From positions 4,219,501-4,283,500 of the forward strand of contig LANB01000001.1 in NCBI GenBank assembly GCA_000964245.1: DNA of 64,000 bases. The letters are read 5' to 3'. The stretch is from Cellvibrionaceae bacterium 1162T.S.0a.05 (GTDB lineage: Bacteria > Pseudomonadota > Gammaproteobacteria > Pseudomonadales > Cellvibrionaceae). A program made the translations under genes and the position numbers. This document shows positions 1-9,440 of this stretch, piece after piece (the stretch's first letter is position 1; each line of letters starts with the position of its first letter). The notes under the pieces were generated by a model. That model had not been told where the DNA came from. It made no database searches and worked only from the letters and a program-made list of their open reading frames with translations.

Positions 1-2266
1 TGTTTTCATCAGCCTGCGGATAAGATGCAAGCATAATGGTTTCACCTTCTGCACCGGCCCGCGCTTTCACTTTTTGCCAGATTTCTTCTGTGATAAACGG
101 CATCAGTGGGTGCGCAAGGCGCAGCGTTGTTTCCAATACGCGAACCAGGGTACGTCGCGTTCCGTTTTGAGTGGCCTCATCCACATTGCCCGGCTTGAGC
201 ATGGGTTTAGTCAGTTCGAGATACCAATCGCAATAATCTTTCCAAATAAAATCGTACAAGGCCTGGCTCGCCAGATCGAGACGGTAGGTGCGGAAACCTT
301 CTGCAACGGCTTTTTCCGCTTCTTGCAAGCGCGAAATTATCCAGCGGTCCGCGAGGCTAAGGGTGTAATTTTCTTCAGCCGGGTCCATACCCTCGGTATT
401 CATCAATACGTAAGCAGAGGCATTCCATAATTTATTACAGAAATTGCGGAAACCTTCGATACGACCCACATCAAAATTAATATCTCGCCCGGTTGAGGCG
501 AGCGAATAATAGGTGTAACGCAAGGCATCAGTGCCGTAAGGCGCAATCCCTTCCGGGAATTCCTTACGTGTCATTTTTTCGATTTTTTGTTTGAGATGCG
601 GTTGCATCATGCCGGTGGTGCGTTTTTCTACCAGGCTTTCAAGATCGATACCGTCAATCAAATCAATCGGGTCCAATACATTCCCTTTGGACTTACTCAT
701 TTTCTGGCCGTGACTGTCGCGCACTAAACCGTGAACATAAACCGTTTTAAAAGGAATTTCTTTTTTGAAATGCAGGGTCAACATAATCATGCGCGCGACC
801 CAAAAAAAGATGATATCAAAACCGGTGACCAACACCGATGTTGGGTGAAAGGTCTTTAAAAAATCCGTGTTCTCCGGCCAACCCAATGTACCAAAAGTCC
901 ACAGGCCCGATGAGAACCAGGTGTCGAGCACGTCTTCGTCTTGCGTGAGTTTTACTTTATCGTTTAACTGATATTTTTTACGGGCTTCGTCTTCGCTGCG
1001 CGCAACATACACTTTCCCGCTCTCATCGTACCAGGCGGGAATGCGATGGCCCCACCACAATTGCCGGGAGATACACCAATCCTGAATATCACGCATCCAG
1101 GAAAAATACATATTTTCATATTGTCTGGGAACAAACTCGACTTCGCCCTCTTCGACTGCCTTGATCGCCTCTTCCGCCAGGGGGCCGGTTTTGACATACC
1201 ACTGGTTGGTAAGCCAGGGTTCGATTACAACACCGCTGCGATCACCGTAGGGAACTTTGAGTGTGTGGTCCTGAATTTTTTCCAGCAAGCCGAGGGCATC
1301 GAGGTCTTCAACAATTTTCTTGCGCGCATCAAAACGGTCCATACCGCGATAGGCTTCAGGTGCATTGTCATTGATCTGTGCATCCTGATTAAAGATATTG
1401 ATCATGGGCAGTGCATGGCGCTGCCCCATCTCATAATCGTTAAAATCGTGTGCGGGGGTAATTTTTACGCAGCCGGTACCAAAATCCTTATCGACATAGT
1501 CGTCACCAATAACAGGAATTTCGCGATCGCATAAGGGCAATGTAATTGTTTGGCCGATGAGGTGTTTATAGCGCTCGTCGTCCGGGTGAACCGCCACGGC
1601 GGTATCTCCCAGCATGGTTTCCGGTCGTGTGGTGGCAACCGTGAGATGCCCGCTACCGTCCGTGAGGGGATAGCGGAAATGCCACAAATGCCCCTGCTTT
1701 TCTTCGCTGATGACTTCAAGATCCGAAATGGCGGTGTGTAATTTCGGGTCCCAATTCACCAGGCGTTTTCCGCGATAGATCAAACCGTCGTCATAAAGCT
1801 GTACAAAAACTTCCTGAACGGCTTTATAAAAACCTTCGTCCATGGTGAAGCGTTCGCGACTCCAGTCGGGGCTGGCGCCCAGGCGACGCAGCTGACGGGT
1901 GATAGTGCCTCCGCTGTGCTCTTTCCACTCCCAGACTTTTTCAACAAATTTTTCACGCCCAAGATCGTGGCGACTGACATCGTCAGCAGCCAGTAAACGT
2001 TCGACGACCATTTGCGTTGCAATACCGGCGTGATCGGTACCGACTTGCCAGAGGGTATTGCAACCTTGCATACGGTGATAGCGAATCAGCGCGTCCATTA
2101 TGCTTTCCTGAAACCCATGGCCCATGTGCAAACTGCCGGTCACATTGGGCGGCGGAATCATAATGCAGTAAGGCTCACCTTTGCCGGAGGGGGCAAAGTA
2201 GCCTTGCTCTTCCCAGTGCTGGTACCAGTCTTTTTCAATGGCGGCGGGTTGGTAGGTTTTTTCCAT
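1..2266 (-). CDS. valS: Valyl-tRNA synthetase, C-terminal part outside window
   Basis: Class I aminoacyl-tRNA synthetase that charges tRNA-Val in the cytoplasm. Translating the minus strand gives an N-terminus [20 protein letters not shown], then the HIGH-type motif HMGHG near residue 46 and the KMSKSKG loop near residue 520. The editing and catalytic core segments ([37 protein letters not shown]) are all readable. About 755 codons lie in the window; the rest of the anticodon-binding domain and the C-terminal coiled coil lie beyond the left edge. Two start codons are possible, ATG at 2272 or at 2266. I chose 2266 because it matches the MEKTY start of the family and has a GAAG about seven bases upstream. 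It is the last gene in the order pepA-holC-hypothetical-valS. Identification is firm. Confidence 0.97.
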   Translation of the reverse strand, partial: MEKTYQPAAIEKDWYQHWEEQGYFAPSGKGEPYCIMIPPPNVTGSLHMGHGFQESIMDALIRYHRMQGCNTLWQVGTDHAGIATQMVVERLLAADDVSRHDLGREKFVEKVWEWKEHSGGTITRQLRRLGASPDWSRERFTMDEGFYKAVQEVFVQLYDDGLIYRGKRLVNWDPKLHTAISDLEVISEEKQGHLWHFRYPLTDGSGHLTVATTRPETMLGDTAVAVHPDDERYKHLIGQTITLPLCDREIPVIGDDYVDKDFGTGCVKITPAHDFNDYEMGQRHALPMINIFNQDAQINDNAPEAYRGMDRFDARKKIVEDLDALGLLEKIQDHTLKVPYGDRSGVVIEPWLTNQWYVKTGPLAEEAIKAVEEGEVEFVPRQYENMYFSWMRDIQDWCISRQLWWGHRIPAWYDESGKVYVARSEDEARKKYQLNDKVKLTQDEDVLDTWFSSGLWTFGTLGWPENTDFLKTFHPTSVLVTGFDIIFFWVARMIMLTLHFKKEIPFKTVYVHGLVRDSHGQKMSKSKGNVLDPIDLIDGIDLESLVEKRTTGMMQPHLKQKIEKMTRKEFPEGIAPYGTDALRYTYYSLASTGRDINFDVGRIEGFRNFCNKLWNASAYVLMNTEGMDPAEENYTLSLADRWIISRLQEAEKAVAEGFRTYRLDLASQALYDFIWKDYCDWYLELTKPMLKPGNVDEATQNGTRRTLVRVLETTLRLAHPLMPFITEEIWQKVKARAGAEGETIMLASYPQADEN

Positions 2267-2413
2267 GGACATGCTTCGCTTAACTTCTCTAATCTGGCTT
2301 GGCTAAAAAGGCCGGAATTATAGCAGTCTTGCAGGCCGATTTTGGGCTTAAATACCGGATGAAGAATAAGGGAACCCAGGATTTCACCCAAACAAGCGCG
2401 AAATCGACTGAAC

Positions 2414-3169
2414 TCAGAGGCGGTTTTTCTCGTCGAGAATTTTTATTAATCGCGCTCGTAGCTCTTTTTCGATTTTGGGTAGGTATTCTGCGATTATTTC
2501 GTCGACCAGTTTGAGTTGGGCATCACTGGCTGGCGTGACTTTGGGTGGCGCCTTGATCTCCGGCTTATTTGCATCCAGGGTCACGCTTACAGTTTCGCCA
2601 TCGTCGCCCTCATAGCCAGTGTCTAACCTGGTCGAATTTGAGTGGCTGGAACTCTTGTTCAGGGAAGCACTCACTTGTGCGATCTCTTCGAGAAAACTGG
2701 TTTTCCCCTGATTTAAACGCTCGCGAATGTGTTTGGGTAGAAAGGGGTTCTCCCCTCGGGCGGAGGGTAAACCACTGTCGACTGGCAGTTCTTCCTGTAT
2801 GGCAGGCCTTATGCCCGTCGCATTGTCATCTTCAAACAGGCTTTGCTGGCCTTCCAGAACGGGAATGGTCTCGTCCAATGTTTGCCGATACGCTGCGCGC
2901 AACAACTCTTCGTCTGAATGCTCTGTACTCAAAAAATCCTGGGCAGGGGGTTCAACATCATGGCCTTCTTCTTCATCGAAAATTAACTCTTCGTCGAAAG
3001 CCAGTTGTTCTTCTTCGCGAACACCGGGTTTGGCAATCACGGCATCGGTAAGTACAGGAATATCATCGTCAAGATCATCCTCCTGCAAGGAGTCTTTAAT
3101 GTCTTCCAGATCTTCTATCAAGCTATCTTTTGTGGGGTTTTTGGTGTCGGCCATGGTCTTGTCGAACAC
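2414..3169 (-). CDS. Acidic hypothetical protein between holC and valS
   Basis: I do not recognise this 251-residue protein. It is very acidic in its first two thirds (runs such as EDLEDIKDSLQEDDLDDD and FDEEEGHD), has no signal peptide or membrane segment, and looks largely disordered. The last ~45 residues (LVDEIIAEYLPKIEKELRA) would form an amphipathic helix and may be the only folded or interacting part. It begins 11 bases after the holC stop and is followed by valS, so it is probably co-transcribed. The start is a GTG at 3169 with AAGAG about nine bases upstream; an internal ATG at 3154 would also work. Its place behind the chi subunit gene makes a link to replication or RNA metabolism conceivable, but nothing in the sequence shows it. 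Confidence 0.7.
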   Translation of the reverse strand: MFDKTMADTKNPTKDSLIEDLEDIKDSLQEDDLDDDIPVLTDAVIAKPGVREEEQLAFDEELIFDEEEGHDVEPPAQDFLSTEHSDEELLRAAYRQTLDETIPVLEGQQSLFEDDNATGIRPAIQEELPVDSGLPSARGENPFLPKHIRERLNQGKTSFLEEIAQVSASLNKSSSHSNSTRLDTGYEGDDGETVSVTLDANKPEIKAPPKVTPASDAQLKLVDEIIAEYLPKIEKELRARLIKILDEKNRL

Positions 3170-3180
3170 TGAATCAACTC

Positions 3181-3621
3181 TTACATTTTATGTGTATTCA
3201 AAGGGTAACCGCGCTCTTTGTACCAGGCATAGTTTTTACGACTGGCCGCCAATACCTGATCTTCTTGCACAACAATTTCAGCAACACGCTGAAAGCGGCT
3301 AAACCAGGGCGGCAAATTCAGGGCTAAATTTACCATAACATCGTGATGTTTTTCGTCATCTTCCCGATGAGTGATAAAAACCGGGCTTTCTGTATTCAAC
3401 TCACCCGTGTGTTCACCCGTATCCGCGCTGTGAGGAATGAATGATTCCGGTTTGAAGGACCACAATAACTGATCAACGTGTTGCGTGGCTGCAGCATCAT
3501 CGGTGGCAATCAGGACACGATTGCCCTGCTTCACCGCTTTCTCCACGAGGCGACAGGCAAACTGGAACTGCGCCTCGCGGGTGTTCTGCTTTTGCAGCAC
3601 GTAGAAATCAATACGGGTCAT
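3181..3621 (-). CDS. holC: DNA polymerase III subunit chi
   Basis: Chi, an accessory subunit of the clamp loader; with psi it bridges the loader to single-stranded DNA-binding protein. The 146-residue protein shows the family pattern: N-terminus TRIDFYVLQKQNTREAQFQF, the helix RLVEKAVKQGNRVLIATDD, LLWSFKPESFIPH in the middle and conserved PPWFSRFQRVAEIV toward the C-terminus. Length matches the usual ~145 residues. It lies between pepA and valS, a standard gammaproteobacterial order. The ATG at 3621 follows a set of 16-base repeats that begin in the end of pepA (see repeat 3623-3685). Confidence 0.93.
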   Translation of the reverse strand: MTRIDFYVLQKQNTREAQFQFACRLVEKAVKQGNRVLIATDDAAATQHVDQLLWSFKPESFIPHSADTGEHTGELNTESPVFITHREDDEKHHDVMVNLALNLPPWFSRFQRVAEIVVQEDQVLAASRKNYAWYKERGYPLNTHKM

Positions 3622-3622
3622 A

Positions 3623-3685
3623 TTACTTGTTCACCAATTACCAGTTCAGCAAATTACGTGTTCAGTAAATTAGTTGTTCAGCAAA
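3623..3685. repeat. Four tandem ~16-bp copies of the pepA 3' end, each with a stop
   Basis: Four head-to-tail units can be read: 3623-3637, 3638-3653, 3654-3669 and 3670-3685, of the form TTAvnnGTTCAGyAAA on the plus strand. On the coding (minus) strand each reads about TTTGCTGAACnnsTAA: the last codons of pepA (Leu-Leu-Asn-Asn-stop) followed by three degenerate copies that fill the pepA-holC gap. Because the unit is 16 bases, the copied TAA codons fall in different frames. Confidence 0.85.
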
Positions 3686-5178
3686 TAGTCTACTAACAAT
3701 CCGACCGGGCGCCCGGTTGCGCCTTTACTTGTGGTACCGCCGTGAAACGCGCTACCGGCAACATCCAGGTGCGCCCAGCGATGCTTTTTGGTGAATCGCG
3801 CAAGAAAACTCGCCGCTGTTATGCTGCCGCCGGTACGGCCGCCAATGTTCGCCATATCTGCAAAGTTGCTGTCGAGTTGTTTTTGGTAGTCGTCCCAAAG
3901 TGGCATTTGCCAGGCGCGATCATTTGCACGCTCGCCCGCCTCCAACAAGGCATTTGCCAGCTTCTGGTCGTTGGCGTAGAGCCCGCTTGCGTGGTGACCA
4001 AGAGCGATAATAATGGCACCGGTCAGTGTGGCAATGTCGACGAGGGTCCTGGGTTTATAGCGTTCGGCATAGGTTAACGCATCACACAGCACCAGCCGCC
4101 CCTCGGCATCGGTGTTGAGAATTTCTATGGTCTGACCCGACATGGACGTGACCACATCACCCGGCTTGGTTGCGCGCCCGCTCGGCATATTTTCAGCTGC
4201 CGCGACGATGCCCACAACATGGACTTTGGCCTCCATTTCCGCCAGTGCCTTGATCGTACCAAACACGCTGGCAGCACCGCACATGTCGTATTTCATTTCA
4301 TCCATCGCCGGTGAGGGCTTCAAGCTGATGCCCCCGGTATCAAAGGTAATGCCTTTTCCGACCAGGACATGGGGCTGTTTAGTGTCTGCCCCCTTGTATT
4401 CCATGATAATCAGCCGCGCTTCTTCGTCACTGCCGCGCGAAACGGACAACAGCGAGTGCATACCCAGCTTTTCCATCTGTTTTTCAGTGAGGCTTTTCGC
4501 GCTGAGTGCGCTGTATTGTTTTGCTAAATCACGCGCCTGATCGGCCAGGTAGACCGGCGTACAAATATTGGCAGGCAAGTTGCCGAGCTCGCGGGTGTAA
4601 TTAATGCCTTCACCCAAAGCGGCGGCTTGTTTGATCGCTTTGTTCAAACCTGCTTTATTGGCGCCGCTCAAATTAATCAGGAGTTTCTTCAGCCCTGCCT
4701 GTTTTTTCTCTTTGGCTTGTTTTAATGAAAACTGGTAGCTGTGAAAGCTCATTTTTTGTACGAGAGTGGACGCCAACCATTCGCGCTCTCGCGTCAAATC
4801 TTCGCGACCCGCCACCTCAAGGTCATCAAAAAAGACGGCTGCATCCTTGAATTTTGCGGCGTTAAGCAATTTGGCTAACTTGTTCAACACCTTGGTTGCG
4901 CTGTTTTCAGCAATTTGCCGACTTTTTTTGGCAGGGCGCTTACCCAGTTGAATCAACAACACTCGTTCCCAATTTTGTGAGCCCGGCATCAGGGGTAACC
5001 ACACGTGCTCGGCTTCTTTTGCGCCGAGATCCTTACTTTTTAACAGGGCACTTAACAGGCCGGAACAGGCCTTATCAATTTCACCGGCGCTGGGGAGTAA
5101 GGTGTCGCCCTGGCAAAATACCACAGCGCATTGGGTTTTTTGCTTGCTTACGTCAACTGAACTACTTGAATAAATCAT
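3670..5178 (-). CDS. pepA: Leucyl aminopeptidase (M17)
   Basis: Cytosolic two-metal M17 aminopeptidase that removes N-terminal residues, preferring leucine; some homologues also bind DNA in site-specific recombination and transcription control. The C-terminal catalytic domain has the metal and active-site segments VGKGITFDTGGISLKP, DEMKYDMCGAASVFG and the family signature NTDAEGRLVL. The N-terminal ~170 residues form the macro-like domain. Length, 502 residues, is typical. It is transcribed away from lptF, with a 236-bp shared upstream region, and heads the pepA-holC-valS set. The ATG at 5178 has an AGGCAGG-type ribosome-binding site directly upstream. Confidence 0.97.
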   Translation of the reverse strand: MIYSSSSVDVSKQKTQCAVVFCQGDTLLPSAGEIDKACSGLLSALLKSKDLGAKEAEHVWLPLMPGSQNWERVLLIQLGKRPAKKSRQIAENSATKVLNKLAKLLNAAKFKDAAVFFDDLEVAGREDLTREREWLASTLVQKMSFHSYQFSLKQAKEKKQAGLKKLLINLSGANKAGLNKAIKQAAALGEGINYTRELGNLPANICTPVYLADQARDLAKQYSALSAKSLTEKQMEKLGMHSLLSVSRGSDEEARLIIMEYKGADTKQPHVLVGKGITFDTGGISLKPSPAMDEMKYDMCGAASVFGTIKALAEMEAKVHVVGIVAAAENMPSGRATKPGDVVTSMSGQTIEILNTDAEGRLVLCDALTYAERYKPRTLVDIATLTGAIIIALGHHASGLYANDQKLANALLEAGERANDRAWQMPLWDDYQKQLDSNFADMANIGGRTGGSITAASFLARFTKKHRWAHLDVAGSAFHGGTTSKGATGRPVGLLVDYLLNN

Positions 5179-5414
5179 TCCTGCCTCGTTTTTCGTCTAA
5201 TTGGCCTCAAGGTGCCAATTGTTTATTCGTTTGAATACTCACCTATAAACTGTCAGGGAGTGGCTTCAACGGCTGTGCTTGTTATCGCCCTGGCGGCTTA
5301 TGGAGTCTTATTGATATTGTCCTATAGTGTAAGCCAATAAAGACGCTTAATAAATCGAAGGCATAAGGCTACAATTGCGGCCTTGATTAAAAGTCTCACT
5401 GGAGCACGCATTTT

Positions 5415-6560
5415 TTGATTATTTTTCGCTATCTGCTTCGCGAAGTACTGACTGCCACCGTGGCAGTCTGCGTCGTGCTTCTGTTGATTGTCGTCAGCGC
5501 CCGCTTTATTAAATACCTGGCAAAAGCCGCTGCCGGTGGTTTGGATGCCGGAGTGCTGTTGCAGTTAATGCTGTATCGCCTGCCAGGTTTTCTCGAATTA
5601 ATCATTCCGCTTGGCTTCTTCCTGGGTGTTTTGCTCGCTTACGGCCGCATGCATGTGGACAGTGAAATGACTGTGCTCTCGGCCTGCGGTATGAGTGAAA
5701 AGCAGCTCATTCTCTACACCCAAAGTGCCGCCCTCGTTGTGGCCTTTACCGTGGCGGTTTTCAGTCTTGTACTTGGCCCCAAAGGGGCGCGTGCTTCCGA
5801 TGCCGTTTTAGCAGATCAACAGGCTCGTACTGAATTTGAAACACTCAGCCCCATGCGATTCCACTATTTGAGTGAGAACACGGGCGTCACCTATGCAGAA
5901 TCAATCAGTGAAGATAAAAAACAGTTGCGCAAGGTGTTTATGGCCACGAATGCCAATTCCACTGAAGACCAGGTCTCCATCCTGGTTGCGGCAACCGGGG
6001 AAACCGTCATCGACCCCAACAGCGGTCGCAAATTTCTGCTTTTGCGCGATGGCAAGCGCTATACCGGGCACCCAGGGGAAATGGATTATCAGGAAGTGGC
6101 GTTTTCAACCTGGTCACAAGCCCTGCCTGAACCGGACTATGAAGAGATCAAGGTTAAGAACCCGATTGATGGTTTAAGCACCCGCGTTCTTATTCAAAAC
6201 CCGACGCATGAAAATCTGGTTGCCTTGCAGTGGCGCTTGTCGCTGCCGTTGCTGGTTCTCGTTGTCGGTTTTCTCGCCGTGCCTATGAGTAGAACCGAAC
6301 CGCGTCGCGGCCGTTATTCGCGAATATTCCCCGCCATCCTTTTGTATTTCAGTTACTTGTTAATGGTCTACGCCGCGCGCGGCAAACTCGAAGAAGGTCA
6401 GGCACCTTACGCTGCCCTTTGGATTGTGCATCTGATTTATTTTTGCATCGCTATTCTGATTTTAAAGTGGCGCAGCCTGGTGAATTCTATAAAAGGCAGT
6501 TCATCTGAAGACGACGATGACCACGATGCAACACGGCTACAACACGGGGCCGGTGCATGA
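5415..6560 (+). CDS. lptF: LPS export permease LptF
   Basis: One of the two inner-membrane permeases of the LptB2FG ABC transporter that extracts lipopolysaccharide and hands it to LptC/LptA. The 381-residue protein starts IIFRYLLREVLTATVAV. It has membrane segments near residues 10-30, 55-75 and 100-125, a periplasmic beta-jellyroll in the middle, and three C-terminal membrane segments (LPLLVLVVGFLAVPMSRTEP, ending in a charged tail). The start is a TTG at 5415 with GGAG at 5401-5404; no ATG fits the family N-terminus. Its stop overlaps the lptG start by ATGA. Confidence 0.95.
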   Translation: MIIFRYLLREVLTATVAVCVVLLLIVVSARFIKYLAKAAAGGLDAGVLLQLMLYRLPGFLELIIPLGFFLGVLLAYGRMHVDSEMTVLSACGMSEKQLILYTQSAALVVAFTVAVFSLVLGPKGARASDAVLADQQARTEFETLSPMRFHYLSENTGVTYAESISEDKKQLRKVFMATNANSTEDQVSILVAATGETVIDPNSGRKFLLLRDGKRYTGHPGEMDYQEVAFSTWSQALPEPDYEEIKVKNPIDGLSTRVLIQNPTHENLVALQWRLSLPLLVLVVGFLAVPMSRTEPRRGRYSRIFPAILLYFSYLLMVYAARGKLEEGQAPYAALWIVHLIYFCIAILILKWRSLVNSIKGSSSEDDDDHDATRLQHGAGA

Positions 6561-7621
6561 GAAAAATAAAACGTTATATCTCACGCACCATTTTCGGCAC
6601 CATTTCTATCGTATTGATGGTCATTGTTTGCCTGGATTCCATCTCTTCCCTCGTCGACCAATTGGGTGAAATGAAAGCAAACTATGGCTTTCTCGATGTG
6701 TTGTTCACTGTTTTTCTCGAAATCCCCGGCAGTATTTACGACTTTCTACCACTTTCCTGTTTAGTCGGCTGCCTGGTTGGACTGGGCGTTTTGGCCAGTA
6801 CCAGTGAGTTAGTTGTGATACGGGCGGCGGGTGTCTCGGTGACACAAATCACCTGGGCGGTTATGCGAACGGCCCTGCTTTTTATTGTCGTAAGCAGCGC
6901 GATTGGCGAATTTGTCTCTCCCTACAGCAATCAATATGTCGACAGCTATCGGGCGCTGGCAAAACAGGAAGGCAGCCGCATGGAAGTAAATCAGGGGCAC
7001 TGGAATCGTGAAGGCAACGAATTTATGTACTTCAATGCCGTGTTACCAAACGGGCAACTGCTGGGTATTACTCGTCACCAATTTAATGATGAGGGTGAAC
7101 TGGTTGAAAGCAGCCGTGTGCAGTCTGCCATTTATCAAGGCAACGGTTCCTGGTTTGAAGAAAACGGCGCAGTCACCAGTTTTGAAGGCGATAAAACCGA
7201 GCGCTTTACTTTTTCCACACGCACCTGGTACACCGAAGTGTCACCGGCACTTTTAAATGTTCTGGTTCTCAACCCGGAAGACTTACCGATGCAAAGGCTG
7301 CGCGACCAGGTGGATTACCTTGAACGTCAAGGTTTGGATGCTGGCGAATATCAACTCAGTTTCTGGCGCAAAGCCTTACAGCCTTTTGCCACCGCGAGTC
7401 TGGTCGTGATTGCTATTTCATTTATTCTTGGGCCATTGCGACAAACCACGATGGGCTTTCGTGTTTTTGTCGGTGTGCTGGTCGGCCTGGTGTTTCAGTT
7501 CAGCCAGCAACTGCTTGCGCCGGCGAGCATCCTACTCGGCTTTTCGCCGATGTATGCTGTGCTTGCCCCCATTGTTATCAGCTTCAGCGTGGGTTTGCTT
7601 CTGATTCGCCGTTCTCAATAA
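6557..7621 (+). CDS. lptG: LPS export permease LptG
   Basis: Partner of LptF in the LPS exporter. The 354-residue protein starts MRKIKRYISRTIFGTI and has three N-terminal membrane segments, a periplasmic domain (residues ~130-265) and three C-terminal segments beginning near LQPFATASLVVIAISFILGP. The ATGA overlap with lptF implies translational coupling. The stop at 7619-7621 is followed within 40 bases by the relic of a pilU-like gene, so the normal downstream neighbour has been displaced or eroded. Confidence 0.95.
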   Translation: MRKIKRYISRTIFGTISIVLMVIVCLDSISSLVDQLGEMKANYGFLDVLFTVFLEIPGSIYDFLPLSCLVGCLVGLGVLASTSELVVIRAAGVSVTQITWAVMRTALLFIVVSSAIGEFVSPYSNQYVDSYRALAKQEGSRMEVNQGHWNREGNEFMYFNAVLPNGQLLGITRHQFNDEGELVESSRVQSAIYQGNGSWFEENGAVTSFEGDKTERFTFSTRTWYTEVSPALLNVLVLNPEDLPMQRLRDQVDYLERQGLDAGEYQLSFWRKALQPFATASLVVIAISFILGPLRQTTMGFRVFVGVLVGLVFQFSQQLLAPASILLGFSPMYAVLAPIVISFSVGLLLIRRSQ

Positions 7622-7655
7622 AACGAACAAGCAAATACTCGGGGCCTGCCTATAA

Positions 7656-8138
7656 CGCATCATTAATTTATTTCCGGAAGAAAAACGGCCGCAATTACTT
7701 ATGGGCCTCGCGCAAAATATACGCGCATTTGTTTCCCAACGCCTGGTGCCCACAGTCGATAATAAACGTTGTGCGGCTGTTGAGGTCTTGCTGGGTACAA
7801 AAACCATTCAGGAATTAATATTAAAAGCGCGCTTTCCCGAAATAAAAGAAATTATGGAGAAGTCTGAAAACCTTGGAATGCAAACCTTCGATGCGGCGCT
7901 GTTTAAATTGTATAAAGCAGGCAAAATCAGCATGAAAGAAGCCCTCGCCAATGCAGACTTTGCCAACAATTTGCGTTTGCGCATCAAACTCAGTGAAGGC
8001 GAAGCGGAGCCGAGCAGCGAATAGGTTGCCAGCTTAGTAAAAAGCAGTAGTTTTGGTGAACTCTCGTTGGAAGATATTGAAGAAGCGGAAGATGAATCTT
8101 CTCCTGAGACAATGCTTAGGCAACAACAGGCTAGTTGA
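7656..8138 (+). pseudogene. 3' remnant of a PilU/PilT-type pilus retraction ATPase
   Basis: The open frame 7701-8022 encodes 107 residues matching the last quarter of PilU-type ATPases: FVSQRLVPTVDNKRCAAVEV, then EIKEIMEKSENLGMQTFDAA, then ISMKEALANADFANNLRLRI. PilU similarity continues in the same frame upstream of the first ATG (RIINLFPEEKRPQLLMGL from 7656) up to an in-frame TAA at 7653. It also continues past the TAG at 8022 (VASLVKSSSFGELSLEDIEE) to a TGA at 8136-8138. Walker A, Walker B and the N-terminal domain are all missing. I read it as a 5'-truncated gene copy with an internal nonsense codon. A functional short protein starting at 7701 cannot be excluded but would lack ATPase motifs. 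Confidence 0.8.
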
Positions 8139-8192
8139 AACAGGCTAGAGTCGAAATAAAGAGTCCAATTAAAGAGCCCAAATAAAGAGCTC
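8125..8192. repeat. Micro-tandem repeats at the end of the pilU remnant
   Basis: Two 14-base units of the form AACAGGCTAG (8125-8138 and 8139-8152) span the remnant's terminal TGA. They are followed by three 13-base units AAWTAAAGAGYYC at 8154-8166, 8167-8179 and 8180-8192. The rest of the gap to ald shows no gene. Confidence 0.7.
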
Positions 8193-8353
8193 AATTAATG
8201 TGTTCACTTAGGGTGAGCATGCTTGACCATATTTTTTGCATGCCCCGAAAACGGGGGGAGAATTGACTGGCTCTTGCGGGTGGATGTTTGATAATCTAAA
8301 GCCAAATTTCTATCTGCAAACTTTTCCTCGTCTTTTATCACCCTGGAGTCTTT

Positions 8354-9433
8354 ATGCTTATTGGTGTGCCAAAAGAAATCAAGAACAACGAATACCGTGT
8401 TGGCTTAACGCCAGACGCTGTTTATGAATTGCATAGTGCTGGCCACCAGATTCTGATTGAAAAAGGCGCAGGCTTGGGTGCCGGGTTGGAAGATGCACAC
8501 TACGAAAATGCCGGTGCGCAATTGGTGAGAGGCCCGGAGGAAATTTTTGCGCAGGCTGAGTTAATCGTCAAAGTGAAAGAACCCCAGCCCGAGGAATGCA
8601 AGCGCTTTAACAAGCAACAGATTCTTTTCACCTTTCTTCATTTAGCCGCAAGTAAAAGCTTAACAGAAGCATTAATGGCAAGCGGCGTCAGTGCCATTGC
8701 CTACGAAACCGTTAAAGATGCACAGGGAACACTTCCATTACTGGCTCCCATGAGCGAAGTCGCGGGCCGAATGTCGGTGCAAGCGGCTGCGCGCTGCCTT
8801 GAAAAGCCGGTGGGAGGACGCGGTGTATTAATGGGCGGCATTCCAGGTGTTGCCCCGGCTTATGTGGTAATTATTGGTGGCGGTGTCGTTGGTTTAAATG
8901 CTGCGCGTATGGCAGTGGGTATGGGCGCGAATGTTAGCATTATGGATCGCAGTTTAAGCAGGCTGCGTTATCTTGATGATATTTTTCAAGGGCGTGTGCG
9001 CACACTGTATTCCACTCAGGCCAGCATTAAGGAGCAAATACAACGCGCAGACGCCGTAATCGGCGCGGTGTTAATTCCGGGTGCGGCTGCTCCAAAATTG
9101 TTGAGCCGCGAGGACCTGGGGTTGATGAAAAAAAATGCCGTGCTGGTGGACGTTGCTATCGATCAGGGAGGATGCTTTGCCACAAGCAAAGCGACAACGC
9201 ACGAAAGCCCTACCTTTGTGGTCGATGATATTCTGCATTATTGCGTTGCCAATATTCCCGGTGCTGTCGCCCGCAGTTCAACTTTTGCCTTAAACAATGC
9301 CACCTTACCGTATGTAAAATTATTGGCTGATAAGGGAATTGAAGCTTTAAATAAACTGCCTGGTTTTGCTGAAGGTTTGAATATACAGAACGGTCAGATT
9401 ACTTGTGCGGCAGTTGCTGAAGCTTTCGCTTAA
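8354..9433 (+). CDS. ald: Alanine dehydrogenase
   Basis: NAD-dependent interconversion of L-alanine with pyruvate and ammonia. The 359-residue protein begins MLIGVPKEIKNNEYRVGLTP, the family N-terminus. It has the PLLAPMSEVAGRMS substrate-site segment and a Rossmann fold at VIIGGGVVGLNAARMAVGMG, and ends in the long closing helix. Length is close to the usual ~370. A GGAG lies about seven bases before the ATG. It converges on the pabB/pabC fusion with a gap of only seven bases, so transcription of the two may interfere. No regulatory site is evident. Confidence 0.95.
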   Translation: MLIGVPKEIKNNEYRVGLTPDAVYELHSAGHQILIEKGAGLGAGLEDAHYENAGAQLVRGPEEIFAQAELIVKVKEPQPEECKRFNKQQILFTFLHLAASKSLTEALMASGVSAIAYETVKDAQGTLPLLAPMSEVAGRMSVQAAARCLEKPVGGRGVLMGGIPGVAPAYVVIIGGGVVGLNAARMAVGMGANVSIMDRSLSRLRYLDDIFQGRVRTLYSTQASIKEQIQRADAVIGAVLIPGAAAPKLLSREDLGLMKKNAVLVDVAIDQGGCFATSKATTHESPTFVVDDILHYCVANIPGAVARSSTFALNNATLPYVKLLADKGIEALNKLPGFAEGLNIQNGQITCAAVAEAFA

Positions 9434-9440
9434 CTGGCGT

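Noticed and set aside
3623-3685. CRISPR-like reading of the 16-bp repeats
   Set aside because: Units are directly adjacent with no spacers and no cas genes are present.
5299-5328. Possible sigma-70 promoter for lptFG (TATAGT at 5323-5328)
   Set aside because: The -10 is good, but no acceptable -35 lies at 16-18 bases, so I do not list it.
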